Program-made: the position numbers and the translations under genes
The notes under the pieces: generated by a model
Told to the model about the DNA's origin: nothing
What the model saw: the letters and a program-made list of their open reading frames with translations, nothing else
Database searches by the model: none
Assembly: GCA_015069695.1 (NCBI GenBank)
Contig: JADCRZ010000005.1
Span: 1 to 64,000 of the forward strand
DNA length: 64,000 nt
Origin: Williamsia sp.
GTDB taxonomy: Bacteria > Bacteroidota > Bacteroidia > Chitinophagales > Chitinophagaceae
Direction: 5' to 3'
In this document: positions 37,151 to 46,504 of the stretch, in pieces
Position numbering within the stretch: position 1 is the first letter of the stretch
How the letters are laid out: every line of letters starts with the position of its first letter

Positions 37151-37584
37151 GTCTCACAAAGCTTGCAGTCGTTTAACTTCAAAGCAATAGGAGGTTGCTC
37201 GATGACTCATGGTAAAAAGGGGTTTGGAAGTGGATTGGCTGTGGTGGATGTCGAAGACTCGACGCAGGCTATAGTATGGAAGTAGTGCAGACAATCGTGA
37301 GCAAGGAAAAGAAAGGGTTCATGAAGCACTATCCAATATGAGAGAGGGGAAAGAGTTTTTAAATAGTATTTAAAGATCCGCGACTGTTTCTCTTTTTGCT
37401 GAATCAATGCACATACTGAAATCAAAAATTATAGACCACAATTACATGTTCAAGTGCAAAAGCAAATATCGATGCAAGCAATGAAATTTTACTTTAAATT
37501 TGGCTTAGGGGCAAAATGCTACACTGCCTGCACTGCATGCGTTTTGCAATGTGTTAGCCTGGTAGCTGGATGCTGGAAATTGAT
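37151..37584. other. Gene-free stretch
   Basis: No protein-like frame and no convincing terminator or repeat. It lies between transposase remnants. Confidence 0.4.
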
Positions 37585-37870
37585 ATCAAGTGCCTGAAGT
37601 ATTCCGGGTACGTTTTGTAGTGGGCGTGCGCAAAGCGCTGCAACAGGAATTCAAAGCTTACTTTGATCATTTGTTCAGAACACGATGGGTGATATATGCC
37701 AAATGTCCGTTCGGTAGGCTATTGCAGGTAATAGAATATCTGGCGGATATCCCCACAAAATCGCCATCAGCAATCACCGGCTGGATAACATGGACCATAG
37801 GATGGTGATCTTTCGCTATAAGGATTACTGGCATGGTGCCAGTTTTTCTTTGTCCAATAAACATCACTTA
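37585..37870 (+). pseudogene. IS91-family transposase fragment
   Basis: The plus strand reads EVFRVRFVVGVRKALQQEFK, then TRWVIYAKCPFGRLLQVIEY, then shifts frame by one at about 37742 and continues PHKIAISNHRLDNMDHRMVI and FRYKDYWHGA. The W-V-x-YAK-x-PFG and HKIAISNHRL phrases are typical of the IS91 (Y2-type) transposase region upstream of the catalytic tyrosines. The ends are missing and no element boundary is visible. It abuts the stop of the following permease. Confidence 0.75.
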
Positions 37871-37876
37871 CTATAA

Positions 37877-40249
37877 TTACTCCGCCTTTAAACTATTCAC
37901 AGGGTTTGCTCGTGCAGCATGTATTGCTTGCGAGCTTACAGTAATAAAAGCGATAAACAAGATGAGTATGGCTACAATAACAAAAACATACCAGCTGATA
38001 TTTATCCTATAGGCATAACCCTGCAGCCAATTATGCATAAGCCAATAACCGATAGGTAATGCAATGATAAATGCGATGCTTACTAATTTTAAAAACTCTT
38101 TCGACAACAAAGTAGTAATAGATGTTACAGAAGCGCCCAGCATTTTGCGTACGCCGATTTCTTTTGTTCTTTGCTCTGCCATGAAGGCAGATAAGCCAAA
38201 TAAACCAAGGCAAGAAATAAAAATTGCCAAAGCGCCAAATATCGTTGCCAGCGAACCGGTAAATTGTATAACTTTAAATTTTTGTTCGAAATCTTTATCT
38301 ATAAAATGATAATCGAAAGGAACGGTTTCATCTGCATTTTTGAATAGGGATTGAATTTTTGGAATAACATTTCCTATATTGGTGGTGGGCTTTAAACGAA
38401 TAAAAATTGAATTGGCATTTTTGGGGTGATTTACAAATAATAATGGGGCAGGATGGTCTTCCATCATATTATTATACACAAAATCTTTTGTAATGCCGAT
38501 AATAGTAGAAGCCTGATTTCTATTGTCACTGCTCCATATCCGCTTGCCAATATTACCCTGCTTGCCCATTATTTTGGCAAGCGATTCATTAATGATAATG
38601 TTTGAACTGTCTGCTTGCGGATTTTCAGAAAAATCTCTTCCTTCTTTTAATGTGATATCAAATGTTTTAAGATAATCATTATCGGTGTTAACGAAAGTAA
38701 TCAAAACATCTTCATTTGCATTCTTGCCTTCCCAGTTCAAACCACCGCCATTTGCCCACATGCTTAAAGGTGAATGAGAACCCAGTGAAACAGCACTTAC
38801 ATCGCCGATGTTTAATAGATTTTGTTTTAAAGAAGGAAAGCCTTTTAGCAGCGACGGAGTAATATTTACATACATCACATCGTCTTTATTAAAACCCAGG
38901 TCTCTGCTCCTGGTATGTTGTATTTGCTGATAAATCAATATAACGGCGATTATGATGATAGTGGAAATAACAAACTGCACCACCACCAAACCTTTTCTCA
39001 CAAAACTTACATTGCCTGCATTTTTTGTTATCTGGTTTTTTAAAGCACAGATAGGATTGAAAGAAGATAAATACAAAGCAGGATAGCTGCCGGCAATGAG
39101 TCCGCAAACAGCACCAATGAGGATTAAAAATGAAATATGCTGCGGATTAAAAAGATTAAGCTGTAAATGAATGCCAATTAAAGTATTAAATGCCGGTAAC
39201 ATAATTGATACGAGCACCACAGCAATAACAACAGCTGTGTACGAGACAACTAAAGATTCAGATAAAAGCCTTGCAATTAAATCTGTTCTTACCGAACCCA
39301 ATGCTTTTCGTAATCCAATTTCTTTGGCACGTTTCTCACTTTTTGCAGTAGATAAGTTCATAAAATTAATGCAGGCAATAAGCAGAATAATGAATGCAAC
39401 AATAGAAAACATTCTTACATATTTTATTTGCCCTATGGATGTATCTTCTTTTCCATTCACAAACCGGTTGTGCAAAATCATCCTTTTTAAAGGATATAAA
39501 AAAAGCTCGTTGTTCGACTGGGGATTGTTTTGTTTTACTATTTTTTTAAGTTTTGCATTAATCGCATTTACGTTTGCTTTTGAATTGAGCTGTACCCAGG
39601 TGTCAGTATAATTCGTTCCCCATGAATCTCCGTTTTTATTTTGCTCATAAAAAATTTGGAAAGGCAACAAAAAATCAATTCCATTGAATTGCATATTTTC
39701 AGGAATGTCTTTGTATACCGCAGCAATTTTGAAAGGATGATTATCAACTGTCAAAGTTTTGTTTATCGCATCTTTATTGCCGAAATAGGTTTTTGCGAGT
39801 TTTTCTGAAATAGCTATTTGTGAAATATCATTCAAAGCAGTGCTAGCATTACCTTTCACCATAATTAAACCAAACATTTTTAAAAAGCTTGCATCAACAT
39901 AGGAGCCTTGTTGTGATAAATATTTATCACCCAGCGAAATGGTCGATGTAATGTCGTCAACCCGTGCAGCATTCTCTACTCCAGGGAATTGTTGTAGCAA
40001 AGCATCTTTTGCTTTGAAAGGCGTTACAGAAAGTGTAACTATATTTTCGTCATAGGATTGAATGTTTTTTATATTGTAAATTTTATTGAGATTGGGTATA
40101 GAATGATTGAATGAAGCATAATATTCTATCCACAAAAAGATCAGCGCTGAGCAGGCAACTCCCACTGCAAGACCTGCAATATTCAATATGCTGAAAGTTC
40201 TGTTCTTGCTGAGGCTCCTCCATGCTGTTTTAAAATAATTCTTATACAT
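37877..40249 (-). CDS. MacB/FtsX-type ABC transporter permease (paralogue 3)
   Basis: The 790-residue protein begins MYKNYFKTAWRSLSKNRTFS and shares the duplicated layout of the other three permeases: an N-terminal helix (ILNIAGLAVGVACSALIFLW), a periplasmic domain, FtsX 1 with STAKSEKRAKEIGLRKALGS, a second helix (VVVQFVISTIIIIAVILIYQ), a second periplasmic domain, and FtsX 2 with EQRTKEIGVRKMLGASVTSI. It ends NPVNSLKAE. By eye its codons are more AT-rich than those of paralogues 2 and 4, which suggests a separate origin rather than recent tandem duplication. It would need an ATPase from elsewhere. Confidence 0.92.
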   Translation of the reverse strand: MYKNYFKTAWRSLSKNRTFSILNIAGLAVGVACSALIFLWIEYYASFNHSIPNLNKIYNIKNIQSYDENIVTLSVTPFKAKDALLQQFPGVENAARVDDITSTISLGDKYLSQQGSYVDASFLKMFGLIMVKGNASTALNDISQIAISEKLAKTYFGNKDAINKTLTVDNHPFKIAAVYKDIPENMQFNGIDFLLPFQIFYEQNKNGDSWGTNYTDTWVQLNSKANVNAINAKLKKIVKQNNPQSNNELFLYPLKRMILHNRFVNGKEDTSIGQIKYVRMFSIVAFIILLIACINFMNLSTAKSEKRAKEIGLRKALGSVRTDLIARLLSESLVVSYTAVVIAVVLVSIMLPAFNTLIGIHLQLNLFNPQHISFLILIGAVCGLIAGSYPALYLSSFNPICALKNQITKNAGNVSFVRKGLVVVQFVISTIIIIAVILIYQQIQHTRSRDLGFNKDDVMYVNITPSLLKGFPSLKQNLLNIGDVSAVSLGSHSPLSMWANGGGLNWEGKNANEDVLITFVNTDNDYLKTFDITLKEGRDFSENPQADSSNIIINESLAKIMGKQGNIGKRIWSSDNRNQASTIIGITKDFVYNNMMEDHPAPLLFVNHPKNANSIFIRLKPTTNIGNVIPKIQSLFKNADETVPFDYHFIDKDFEQKFKVIQFTGSLATIFGALAIFISCLGLFGLSAFMAEQRTKEIGVRKMLGASVTSITTLLSKEFLKLVSIAFIIALPIGYWLMHNWLQGYAYRINISWYVFVIVAILILFIAFITVSSQAIHAARANPVNSLKAE

Positions 40250-41032
40250 TTTAGGTTACTTAATTTAAGCCATCGGCTACTTGAATGCCATATTCTTTAT
40301 TTAATGGTAATCAATAAGTTAGGGAATTGTTTGAACTGGTGAGTGTACGTTTTTGACACCGTGTTGTCTGCTTTCGCTACAAAACTGAAATGAAATTTAA
40401 CGAGATAGATGATTATTTAGAAGTGTCCAAATAAAATTGCCACCAACGTTAAATCATTGCTGTCAGGTGTGGCATTGGCAGCAGTGCAGATGAGTAAAGA
40501 TAATCGGATGCCGTTTTGTTCGTCAAGCTAAATAGAATTACGTCCTGCCACGCTCGCAACAATGCCGTGTTGCATGCCGTTTATTTTGCAGGATAGGGTT
40601 TTAAATATGTGTTGAAGAAAGGTAATAACATGAATAGTGGTGTGATAAAAGATCAAATGGCATACAACATATAAAAAAGTATCCAAAGAGCCCCCTGAAG
40701 AAGCTCCGCAGCTTATGACTGATGCGGGGCTGTGTGGTATGCTTTTCAGTGTGTGCCCTGAATGGTAAATATAGTTTTTTCAAATGAAGCCAGAGCTTTT
40801 CAAGTCTCTTATGTGTAGGGATTAGTCACCCCGAAGCATTAGCAAGCTGGCCGAGGTGGTATGGCGTAATCCATGCACTTGAAGTAAGCCCGACTGCAAA
40901 AGATTGCACTGACGGACAGAAACTGCATATTAGGTATGCCTGAATGGATGAGTAACGCATCATCGTAAATTCCTAAATGATTGGTTCAGCCATGTAGATG
41001 CGGCAGCGGTCATATTAGTTGTGGTAACGAGT
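40250..41032. other. Gene-free stretch
   Basis: No convincing coding frame. A 60-codon minus frame (40601-40783) is Phe/His/Cys-rich and unlike a protein. AGCCCC at 40690 and GGGGCT at 40731 could pair over a 30-base loop, but this is weak. Upstream region of the leftward permease gene lies at the left end. Confidence 0.4.
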
Positions 41033-41085
41033 TGTCACCTAAATGTACTTATTATTAATTACATGTTAACTTGTTAGCAAGTTGG
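41033..41085. repeat. Solitary IS630 end
   Basis: GTTGTCACCTAAATGTACTT and then AACTTGTTAGCAAGTTGGTA match, with few differences, the right end of the IS630 element at about 27548-27602. There is no transposase or second end nearby. It is a remnant of a second copy of the same element. Confidence 0.85.
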
Positions 41086-41633
41086 TATAAAGAGAAGATT
41101 TCTGATAAACATCTGCAGGTGCCGGTGAAGGGGAAGCGGATAAATCTCAAAGAACTGGTTGGTTTGCTCAAGGTAATTGTTGGTAGCTTGAATGGAGGGA
41201 GGCAAATACCAAGGGAACTGTTATACTAAAAGATCCTTTTATATCCCGGTCATGCTGTATATAATTGAATTGATTATTATTCTTCTGAACGGAACAACTG
41301 CATGCTGAGCATCTACCACAATATAGCTGTGCGTTGAGTAGAAAGCCTGAACACATTCGGGCACGGACAACCACATTGATTACAATGGAATACTCCGATC
41401 TATTTGAATGGAATTTCCGGATAAGCTGATCAGGGATGTCATACGCCATGGGAGAGGTACACGCCTTACAAGGCCCAAGCCAATTATCGTATACTGATCT
41501 ATGCATTTTGAATACGGGCTGCGCAGTTCATTGTTGTTGATCTTCTTTATTTACCTGCTGGTCTATACTTCTCATTAGAAAAACCTATCGAACGTCTTAA
41601 AACTTCCTGCCTGACTCATAACATACGATACTG
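41086..41633. other. Stretch with weak coding debris
   Basis: The first 150 bases can be read on the plus strand as KISDKHLQVPVKGKRINLKE and LVGLLKVIVGSLNGGRQIPR, which might be a gene tail. The last 100 bases read SLLLIFFIYLLVYTS and, in another frame, EKPIERLK, faintly like an acyltransferase C-terminus. Neither is certain. Confidence 0.25.
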
Positions 41634-43178
41634 TCATAACGACTGACTGCTTACGAAATAGTTGTTCTTATCCCAACGTCTCTTTGTCTTTTTAAGACGA
41701 TCAAGATTTATACCGAAGTAAAGCCCGAGGGCTTTTCCCTTATCATTGTCCCGCCCGTTTAAATCTATATCGGGGTAATTGTAATAACACCCATCTACGT
41801 TTTTTGTACTATCATTATTAGGATCGGGAACACCTCCTGTATGTTTGTAAACATCCGTATAAAAACCTCTTATCCAATCAAGATGGTATTGATCATAACG
41901 CTCCTGACTCCAGTAGGTTTGATATTGTAGCTTCAGGATAGAAGAGCGTTGGGGAATAGCTGTGTCTCCTGCGTTCATAAGGTTAATTCTACCACCATAA
42001 CTGTCAACCTGCAATAAGCTTTGTTGCATACCATCTGAAGGTAGGCCTTCCGGGACCATAGTCAGCCATTTGTAAATCGCTGCAACCTGATCTTCGGGGA
42101 AGGGTTTTCTCATATAAGCGGATTTGTACTTGCCCCTTTGATTTGTACCGGAACCGTTGAGTAATTGAACTGCTTCATAAAATGTATAAAGTACCGTATC
42201 TGCAGAGTTACGGAGTAAATAGCTATGTTGTGCGATTCCGGGTTTTGTTATCAACTGATAAGGATGTATAGCGCGCAAAGCGGTTAATAAAGGGTTCACG
42301 TATTGTTTGTTAATCGTTTCTGCGTCCTCATCAGGCAGAACAACAGTCTGGAAGGTTAAATGCATTTCCCCGGCAGCCTTGTGGTTCAATGCAAATATGC
42401 CAAACTGCCGCCAATTGTCTGTTCGTCGGGAGAAATCTGCAAAAAAGTCCAGCAATTTTTGAAGCAATGATGGGGTAAGCTCATCCCAAGAATAAGCAAT
42501 TCCCGTTATGAAAGCTGCTTTTGGTGCGGTGGGCAAATCTCTGAAATAGTATTTAGTGATGACGCCGAAGTTCCCTCCTCCGCCTCCACGGTGGGCCCAG
42601 TATAGGTCTAGTTCCTCGGAGTTTGTCGAATCGGAAGAAACATAGATCGGATAGGCATTGCCTTTTGCTTCGTCTTTGACTACTACTTCAACTCCGGTAA
42701 GCCAATCGACTGTCAATCCGTTTAAACGGGATAATAATCCATAGCCGCCTCCGCAGATGTGTCCTCCAAGGCCAACCGAATAACATGATCCCGCAGGAAG
42801 AACTTTACCATAATCGCGGAAGAGCCCCTGAAAAGCAGTCCAGTTAGTACCTCCCGATTCTAGATAAAACCCCTTTTTTTCATCATAATTATGTGCTGCC
42901 ATAGGTGTTACATCAATTATAGCGCGCGTGTCTTCATTGAATACAAAGTTTTCATAACAATGCCCGCCACTTTTTATTTTTATCTGGTGGTGATAAAGAG
43001 CAAATGCATCATCAAGGGCATGGGCAGTGCCTTCAGGCGTATGGCACAAGTAAATGGCTTGGCAGTTTTCGGCAGCCCATCTTCTGTTGAACCCTTGAAG
43101 AAAGCTGGGAAAACGGGCATCTCCGGTTGAAGGAGTAATTTTTATATATCCTGGTTGCTGGTTTGCACTTCTGTTCAT
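41634..43178 (-). CDS. Berberine-bridge-type FAD-binding oxidoreductase
   Basis: The 514-residue protein has an FAD_binding_4 (PCMH) domain: IKIKSGGHCYENF with His73 and LPAGSCYSVGLGGHICGGGY with Cys132 are the two positions that hold a bicovalent FAD in berberine-bridge and glucooligosaccharide-oxidase-type enzymes. AHRGGGGGNFGVIT follows. The C-terminal BBE domain is present (CYYNYPDIDLNGRD, then LGLYFGINLDRLKKTKRRWD). Such enzymes oxidise sugars or secondary metabolites with oxygen as acceptor. There is no classical signal peptide, so it may be cytoplasmic or exported by another route. Substrate unknown; neighbours give no hint. Confidence 0.9.
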   Translation of the reverse strand: MNRSANQQPGYIKITPSTGDARFPSFLQGFNRRWAAENCQAIYLCHTPEGTAHALDDAFALYHHQIKIKSGGHCYENFVFNEDTRAIIDVTPMAAHNYDEKKGFYLESGGTNWTAFQGLFRDYGKVLPAGSCYSVGLGGHICGGGYGLLSRLNGLTVDWLTGVEVVVKDEAKGNAYPIYVSSDSTNSEELDLYWAHRGGGGGNFGVITKYYFRDLPTAPKAAFITGIAYSWDELTPSLLQKLLDFFADFSRRTDNWRQFGIFALNHKAAGEMHLTFQTVVLPDEDAETINKQYVNPLLTALRAIHPYQLITKPGIAQHSYLLRNSADTVLYTFYEAVQLLNGSGTNQRGKYKSAYMRKPFPEDQVAAIYKWLTMVPEGLPSDGMQQSLLQVDSYGGRINLMNAGDTAIPQRSSILKLQYQTYWSQERYDQYHLDWIRGFYTDVYKHTGGVPDPNNDSTKNVDGCYYNYPDIDLNGRDNDKGKALGLYFGINLDRLKKTKRRWDKNNYFVSSQSL

Positions 43179-43271
43179 AGTTATTGCGGTTGATACTATT
43201 TCAGCAACATTAATTCTTCAAGGCGGTTTTATTTGAAAAAGCCTAGAAAATTTTTCAGATAATCGTATTAA

Positions 43272-45638
43272 TTACTCTATTCTTAAACTTTTTACCGGAT
43301 TGGCAACGGCGGCTTTTATGGCCTGAAAACTAATGGTGAGCAAAGCAATGAAAACGGCGGCAATACCCGCCAATAAAAATAGTATCCAGCTCACCTCTGT
43401 TTTATAAGCAAAATCCTGCAGCCATTTGTTCATGGCCCACCAGGCAACGGGTGACGCAATGATAAAAGCGACCATCACCAGCAGTAATAAGTCTTTAGAA
43501 AGCAGCACCACAATTTTCGTTACTGAGGCCCCGACCACTTTTCGAATACCAATTTCTTTGGTACGCTGCCCGGCCATGAACATCGACAGCCCAAACAGAC
43601 CCATGCATGAAATGAAAACAGCAATAAATGCAAAAGCATACGAAAGTTGACCTACAATCATTTCGCTGTGGTATTGCCGGTTTAAATCATCATCCACAAA
43701 CAGGTAGTCGAACGGATATTTGGGGTTGTATTTCTTACACGCCGCTTCTATTACAGCGAGCGTTTGCTTTGTTTTAGACGGCAATGCCCGTATAATGGCC
43801 ACGCCCTCTTCCGGTTCCGGGGCGAGGTTGATAAAGGCCGGTGCAATAGCACGATGCAGCGATTGAAAGTTATAATCCTTTATGAGGCCGATTATTTTGC
43901 CTTTCATAGCTCCATGCGAAAAGGATGCGCCTACCGGATTGTTCAGGTGCATATAGTTTGCGGCGGCTTCATTGATAATGAAATTGGAAGAATCGGTCGG
44001 AAGCAGCGTCGAAAAATCCCGGCCGGCAATCAGTGGTATCTTCACTGTTTTTAAAAAGTCATAGCTTACCTCGATCTGGGCAAAAAGCGTTTTGTCGTTG
44101 GGATCTTTACCTTCCCATTGCATGCCGGGCGACCACCAGCCTACATTAGTTGGGGCCGTACCGCAAAAAGTAATATTTTCAATGGCGCCGGAGGCCAAGG
44201 CGTCATTTTTAAAGTTTGTATAGTTCCTTACAAGGTCGCCCTCCACACGAGTGTAGATAAGATTGGAATGGTCAAGCCCCAGGTTTTTGGTTTGCACAAA
44301 ATTCATCTGCTTGTATACGACTACCGTGCAAATAGTCAGCACAATAGATAATGTGAATTGGAAAACAACCAGTCCTTTGCGGAAAACTGCATTGCCGCTT
44401 TTAAACTTCAGGGTACCTTTCAGAACCGAGGTGGGCTTTAGGGAAGAGAGAAACAAAGACGGATAACCTCCGGCTGCAAAGCCCGTAAGCAAAGTGAGCG
44501 AAAGCAATGTGACGAATAGGGACGGATCGGTCAGGTGCAATTCCAGGCTTTTCTCCGTAAGCTGGTTGAACAGCGGCAACACCAGCAGCACCAACGCGAT
44601 CGCCAGCACCATGGCAAAAAATGCCGTTAGCATGGCCTCCAGCAAAAACTGTCCGAACAACCTGGTTTTCATAGCTCCCACCACCTTGCGTACACCTACT
44701 TCTTTGGCGCGTTTTATAGAACGCGCCGTAGACAGGTTCGTGAAATTGATGCAAGCAATCAGTAAAATAAAAATGGCAATAAGCGAAAAAAGATGCACGT
44801 ATTCAATGCGGCCGCCATCGGGAATGCCATTGCTGAAATTGGAATGCAAGTACCGGTCTTTAAACAACTGAAGTGATACTACTTTGTTATTTAAAACCGT
44901 GTCCTGCATATACAGAAAGTTGTGCAATTTTTTATTGACCGCCGTAAGGGAAGCATCCTTCCGCAGTCTGATATAGGTGGCCGGGCCAAAGTGGTTCCAG
45001 CCGTCAATCATCCAGTGACTATCTTCAAAGCCGTGTTGGATGGGCATTATGTAGTCAAATTTGATCGTGGAATTTTGGAGCACATCCGCCGCAACGCCGC
45101 TTACAATATAATCGCGTTTATCACCTACCCTGACAGTTTTACCAACCGGATTGTGATTGCCGAAGTACTTAGTAGCAAGTTTTTGGGAAAGCACGATATT
45201 ATCTGGCGATGCCAGCGCAGTACTTGCATTTCCGTTTACCAAGGGAAAAGTGAACAGCGCCAGAAAATCTGTACCAACGTACCTGCCTTTTTCCTTGCCG
45301 ATTTTATCACCTGCGGTAAACAAAAAATCCCCCTCCCAGAGCACGGTTGCTGCATGGGTGATTTCAGGTATCTGTTTTTTTAACGCGTCCGCTAGTAATC
45401 CGGGTGTATTGTCATTGCTGTTAGACAGCGCACCGGTTTTATCCTTATCACTTACTATTACCGTATAGAGCTGGTCGCTGTTTGTGTGAAAGTTGTCGAT
45501 GCTGCGTTCATCCTGAGCCCACAAGTAAATAAGCAGGCTACAGGCAATGCCAAGCCCTAATCCAACGATATTGATAGATGAGAACGTTTTGTTCCGTGCC
45601 AAATTACGAAAGGCAATTTTGAAGTAATTTTTGAACAT
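43272..45638 (-). CDS. MacB/FtsX-type ABC transporter permease (paralogue 4)
   Basis: The 788-residue protein starts MFKNYFKIAFRNLARNKTFS with helix SINIVGLGLGIACSLLIYLW. The first FtsX domain contains STARSIKRAKEVGVRKVVGA, the second helix is VVFQFTLSIVLTICTVVVYK, and the C-terminal FtsX domain contains GQRTKEIGIRKVVGASVTKI. It ends NPVKSLRIE. It has the standard two periplasmic MacB_PCD-like modules. It is transcribed in the same direction as the flavoprotein gene, with 93 bases between, but a functional link is not evident. Like the other three copies it has no partner ATPase or adaptor in the window. Confidence 0.92.
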   Translation of the reverse strand: MFKNYFKIAFRNLARNKTFSSINIVGLGLGIACSLLIYLWAQDERSIDNFHTNSDQLYTVIVSDKDKTGALSNSNDNTPGLLADALKKQIPEITHAATVLWEGDFLFTAGDKIGKEKGRYVGTDFLALFTFPLVNGNASTALASPDNIVLSQKLATKYFGNHNPVGKTVRVGDKRDYIVSGVAADVLQNSTIKFDYIMPIQHGFEDSHWMIDGWNHFGPATYIRLRKDASLTAVNKKLHNFLYMQDTVLNNKVVSLQLFKDRYLHSNFSNGIPDGGRIEYVHLFSLIAIFILLIACINFTNLSTARSIKRAKEVGVRKVVGAMKTRLFGQFLLEAMLTAFFAMVLAIALVLLVLPLFNQLTEKSLELHLTDPSLFVTLLSLTLLTGFAAGGYPSLFLSSLKPTSVLKGTLKFKSGNAVFRKGLVVFQFTLSIVLTICTVVVYKQMNFVQTKNLGLDHSNLIYTRVEGDLVRNYTNFKNDALASGAIENITFCGTAPTNVGWWSPGMQWEGKDPNDKTLFAQIEVSYDFLKTVKIPLIAGRDFSTLLPTDSSNFIINEAAANYMHLNNPVGASFSHGAMKGKIIGLIKDYNFQSLHRAIAPAFINLAPEPEEGVAIIRALPSKTKQTLAVIEAACKKYNPKYPFDYLFVDDDLNRQYHSEMIVGQLSYAFAFIAVFISCMGLFGLSMFMAGQRTKEIGIRKVVGASVTKIVVLLSKDLLLLVMVAFIIASPVAWWAMNKWLQDFAYKTEVSWILFLLAGIAAVFIALLTISFQAIKAAVANPVKSLRIE

Positions 45639-45986
45639 GGCATATTCCTTTATTGGTTTTATACGAGTTTCAAAAAAGTTCGAACATTATGCGCTTACAC
45701 CGTCAGCGGAAGCAGACAATTAAATTGCAAATGAAACTCCTGGTCTTTTTCAAAATCGCCTATCACCTGAACGTTTTCTTTGTTTATTAAAAGTGGGCCG
45801 TCTACCGGATTTTGACTCCTGCAAAAGCGAATAGCCATTTCGTCGATCAGTACAATCTCATGCCTGATTAACCTGATGATAAACATCGCGCTAAACGTGT
45901 CCTGAATAAGAATACCAAGCAAAAAAAGGGATCACTAATAGTGCCACACAATTAACGTTTTGAAAGGCAAACAGTTGTAGTTTTTC
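45639..45986. other. Gene-free stretch upstream of permease 4
   Basis: A 75-codon minus frame (45695-45922, containing ENVQVIGDFEKDQEFHLQFN) is present, but it has no recognisable family or good start. I treat it as chance or debris. Promoter elements for the leftward permease should lie in the first 100 bases. Confidence 0.3.
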
Positions 45987-46030
45987 TTGCGCACGATAGG
46001 TGTTCGTTAACGAACACCTATCGTGCGCAA
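45987..46030. repeat. Perfect 44-bp palindrome
   Basis: TTGCGCACGATAGGTGTTCG, TTAA, then the exact reverse complement, centred between 46008 and 46009, with no loop. It is preceded by a T run and followed by non-matching sequence. It lies between the divergent permease 4 start and a permease fragment. As a terminator it would be unusual because it has no loop, although the central TTCGTTAACGAA could open into one. Confidence 0.95.
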
Positions 46031-46159
46031 CTGAGGCTAAAAAATCAAAGAACCTTTAAAGCTGACCCGCAAAACACGGTAACAATCCTGCCGTCAATGA
46101 CAACTTCGTACTGCAAGGAGAAATGATCGTACGGCGGAAACGGCAGACTGGTTATCAGC

Positions 46160-46459
46160 TCAGCGCACCAAATAGATCGGCGTGCGGAAAGTATTAGGCG
46201 CTTCTGCGTTTACCTTGTGGAAGCTCTGTTGTCTGAAGCGTTTGTCATGATTGTGCTGCTGGCCTGCCTCGCTGCTATTCCTGTGACAAATTATTTTTTA
46301 CATCAATGGTTACAGAAATATGCATGCCGGGTTCCGGTCACCTGGTGGATTTTTGCAGCTGCTGTAGCGGGTGCCTTGTCTATCACATTATTAACCGTGA
46401 GTTATCAAACCATCAGGGCTGACAGGATCAATCTCGTAAAGAGTTTGAAAACAGAATAA
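46160..46459 (+). pseudogene. C-terminal fragment of a MacB/FtsX permease
   Basis: The plus strand reads IGVRKVLGASAFTLWKL and then, after a 2-base shift at about 46228, LLSEAFVMIVLLACLAAIPV, NYFLHQWLQKYACRVPVTWW and INLVKSLKTE at the end. This is the last FtsX domain of a permease of the same family as the four complete copies, but on the opposite strand. Everything before the coupling helix is missing. Not functional. Confidence 0.85.
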
Positions 46460-46504
46460 ACACGACCAACGTTGGCGCCAACTTCTGGAGAACACCAAAT
46501 GAAT

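Noticed and set aside
41168-41506. 112-codon minus-strand frame in the gap right of the orphan IS630 end
   Set aside because: Cys/His/Ser-rich with no regular strand or helix pattern and no start signal; it looks like chance.
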